Assembly (NCBI GenBank): GCA_009823395.1
Contig: CM020513.1
Span: forward strand, 15,489,001 to 15,553,000
Direction of reading: 5' to 3'
DNA from: Thamnaconus septentrionalis
Lineage: Eukaryota; Chordata; Actinopteri; Tetraodontiformes; Monacanthidae
Length of the DNA: 64,000 nt
The notes under the pieces were generated by a model. The model made no database searches, was not told the origin of the DNA, and worked only from the letters and a program-made list of their open reading frames with translations. Position 1 is the first letter of the stretch. Each line of letters starts with the position of its first letter. Position numbers and translations under genes: made by a program. Below are positions 62,787 through 64,000 of the stretch, in pieces.

Positions 62787-64000
62787 ATGATATTTTTGTA
62801 AAATGACCCAATCCCTCTGCCAGAAGTAAAACCCTTATTCTGTTTGCCAAGATGTGACAATTTGAAAAACCACTAAAGGTTAGGACTCCACCGGGGGATT
62901 CTCTGGTATTAAGATTGTGAAAGAGATGCATTGAGGGCCAGCGTACAATGACAGAAGAAGACATCTATCATTTTCAATTTTGGCATTTGTATTGTCATTT
63001 ATATGAAGCCTTTCATGGAGGTGACTTTGATGGAAACGTTTCGCCCAGTGCGCTGTTTGCACTGCAGGTTGCTGCTCGGAGGGAGATGAAGGCAGGCCAG
63101 TAATTGTTAACAATGCGCCTCATTTCATGGCCACAGTCAGATTAGCAGATGCTTGATAGTGTCATGCTGCCTTTGAGCAGGATATTACACAAACAGTCTC
63201 ATAATAGAATGCGCACCAAGTGGATGGTAACTCAGATCAGCTGCCAGAGCACATCCATCCATTACGCTGCTAAAGAGTCAAGTCAGCTTTGAGTCAACAC
63301 GCTTCTCCAGTGCGGCGATAACGCAGAATGTAAACATCCTTTGCCATTATATTCAAACAATGTAAACTCTCCCCAAAATAAGATTACAGCCATTAACAAA
63401 ATGTCTGCCGTGCTGATTCTGTAATCACCGCTCGCAGTTGACAGTCTAATCATATTGCAAATAGTCTTGTTATGGGGAAAGCAGGGGTTATTTCATGTAC
63501 GATGACAAAATGCGAAAGCCAGCTGTCCTCAGAAGGAGGGTGAGTTTCATCTGACGCTGCGCAGCCCTGTTTAAAACTCTGCTATACAAAGATCAATATG
63601 TGACAGCACTTAGGAATTATTTGCACTGACCTGACATTTATTTTGAGATGCTGAAGCCGGCGCTTCTGCATGAATGCAGAGCAAAGGGAGTCACAAAGCG
63701 TTTTGCTCATGCTTAGATTTGCTATTGCTACACTGCTGACCTGCGTTACAGACACAGTGTCCTCCTGTAGAGAAGGCTGGTGGCAAGTCGACACACCGAC
63801 GGCGTCCCTGGAATTAATCCCTGACGTATTTATGCTAAATGTATCCATTAAAATGTATTGTGTGCAAAAGGGTCTTGAGGACATTAGTCCAGGAGGACAT
63901 TTATTGTGAATAGTGTGAAATTTAAATGAAATAAGGAAACAAGGAATAACAAACGTTATGACTGGCCAAGGGAAGAGAGTTGATTCAATTAATGTGATCA
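62787..64000. other. no gene seen; conserved-element candidate at 63,130-63,480
   Basis: Unique DNA. The part at 63,130-63,480 is repeat-free, with AT-rich factor-site-like words (CATCCATTACGCTGC, GCCATTAACAAAATG, GTCTAATCATATTGC) and no long frame, so it could be a regulatory element. The frames at 63,582-63,909 on both strands have no domain. The window ends within this DNA. Confidence 0.35.

Overview
The window looks like ordinary vertebrate nuclear DNA, most probably from a teleost fish. It is AT-rich and CpG-poor over most of its length, with many (TA)n, (GA)n/(CT)n, (CA)n and poly-A/poly-T runs. It carries decayed copies of element types common in ray-finned fish: a Tc1-like transposase corpse, an L1-type LINE 3' fragment, L2-type LINE tails, TTAA-flanked MITEs, and a DNA-transposon remnant with a Myb/SANT-type domain start. 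No operon, bacterial or phage-like organisation is present. Nearly all open frames over 60 codons have no recognisable protein content and are best read as chance.

Left part (1-17.9 kb): a transposon remnant (1.3-1.7 kb), an L1 end fragment (5.6-6.1 kb), a diverged L2 tail (11.8-11.9 kb), and a strong CpG island at 13.6-14.2 kb with a good donor and acceptor pair that could be a promoter with a short first intron. Centre (17.9-49 kb): the best protein-coding signal of the window, a minus-strand terminal exon at 17,963-18,241. It ends in a compact cysteine-rich segment and I do not recognise the family. Around it lie two TTAA-type MITEs, a perfect 15-bp-arm hairpin, two roughly 100-bp (TA)n tracts, CpG islands at 37.3-37.65 kb and 43.56-43.8 kb, a 5'-truncated L2 insertion with intact target-site duplication (42.4 kb), and the Tc1 pseudogene (48.1-49.0 kb). 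Right part (49-64 kb): a 90-bp (CT)n tract, several stretches resembling conserved non-coding DNA, a candidate 67-nt plus-strand exon at 59,252-59,318, and a 160-185 bp sequence present twice about 2 kb apart (60.6 and 62.6 kb).

The most likely overall reading is gene-poor intergenic or large-intron DNA. It holds the 3' end of one minus-strand gene whose upstream exons I cannot place with confidence. The CpG island at 37.3 kb has a minus-strand donor whose phase is compatible with that terminal exon, but the link is speculative. Calls labelled 'conserved-element candidate' rest on appearance only (non-repetitive, CpG-retaining, homeodomain-like TAAT/TTTAT words); cross-species alignment would decide them.
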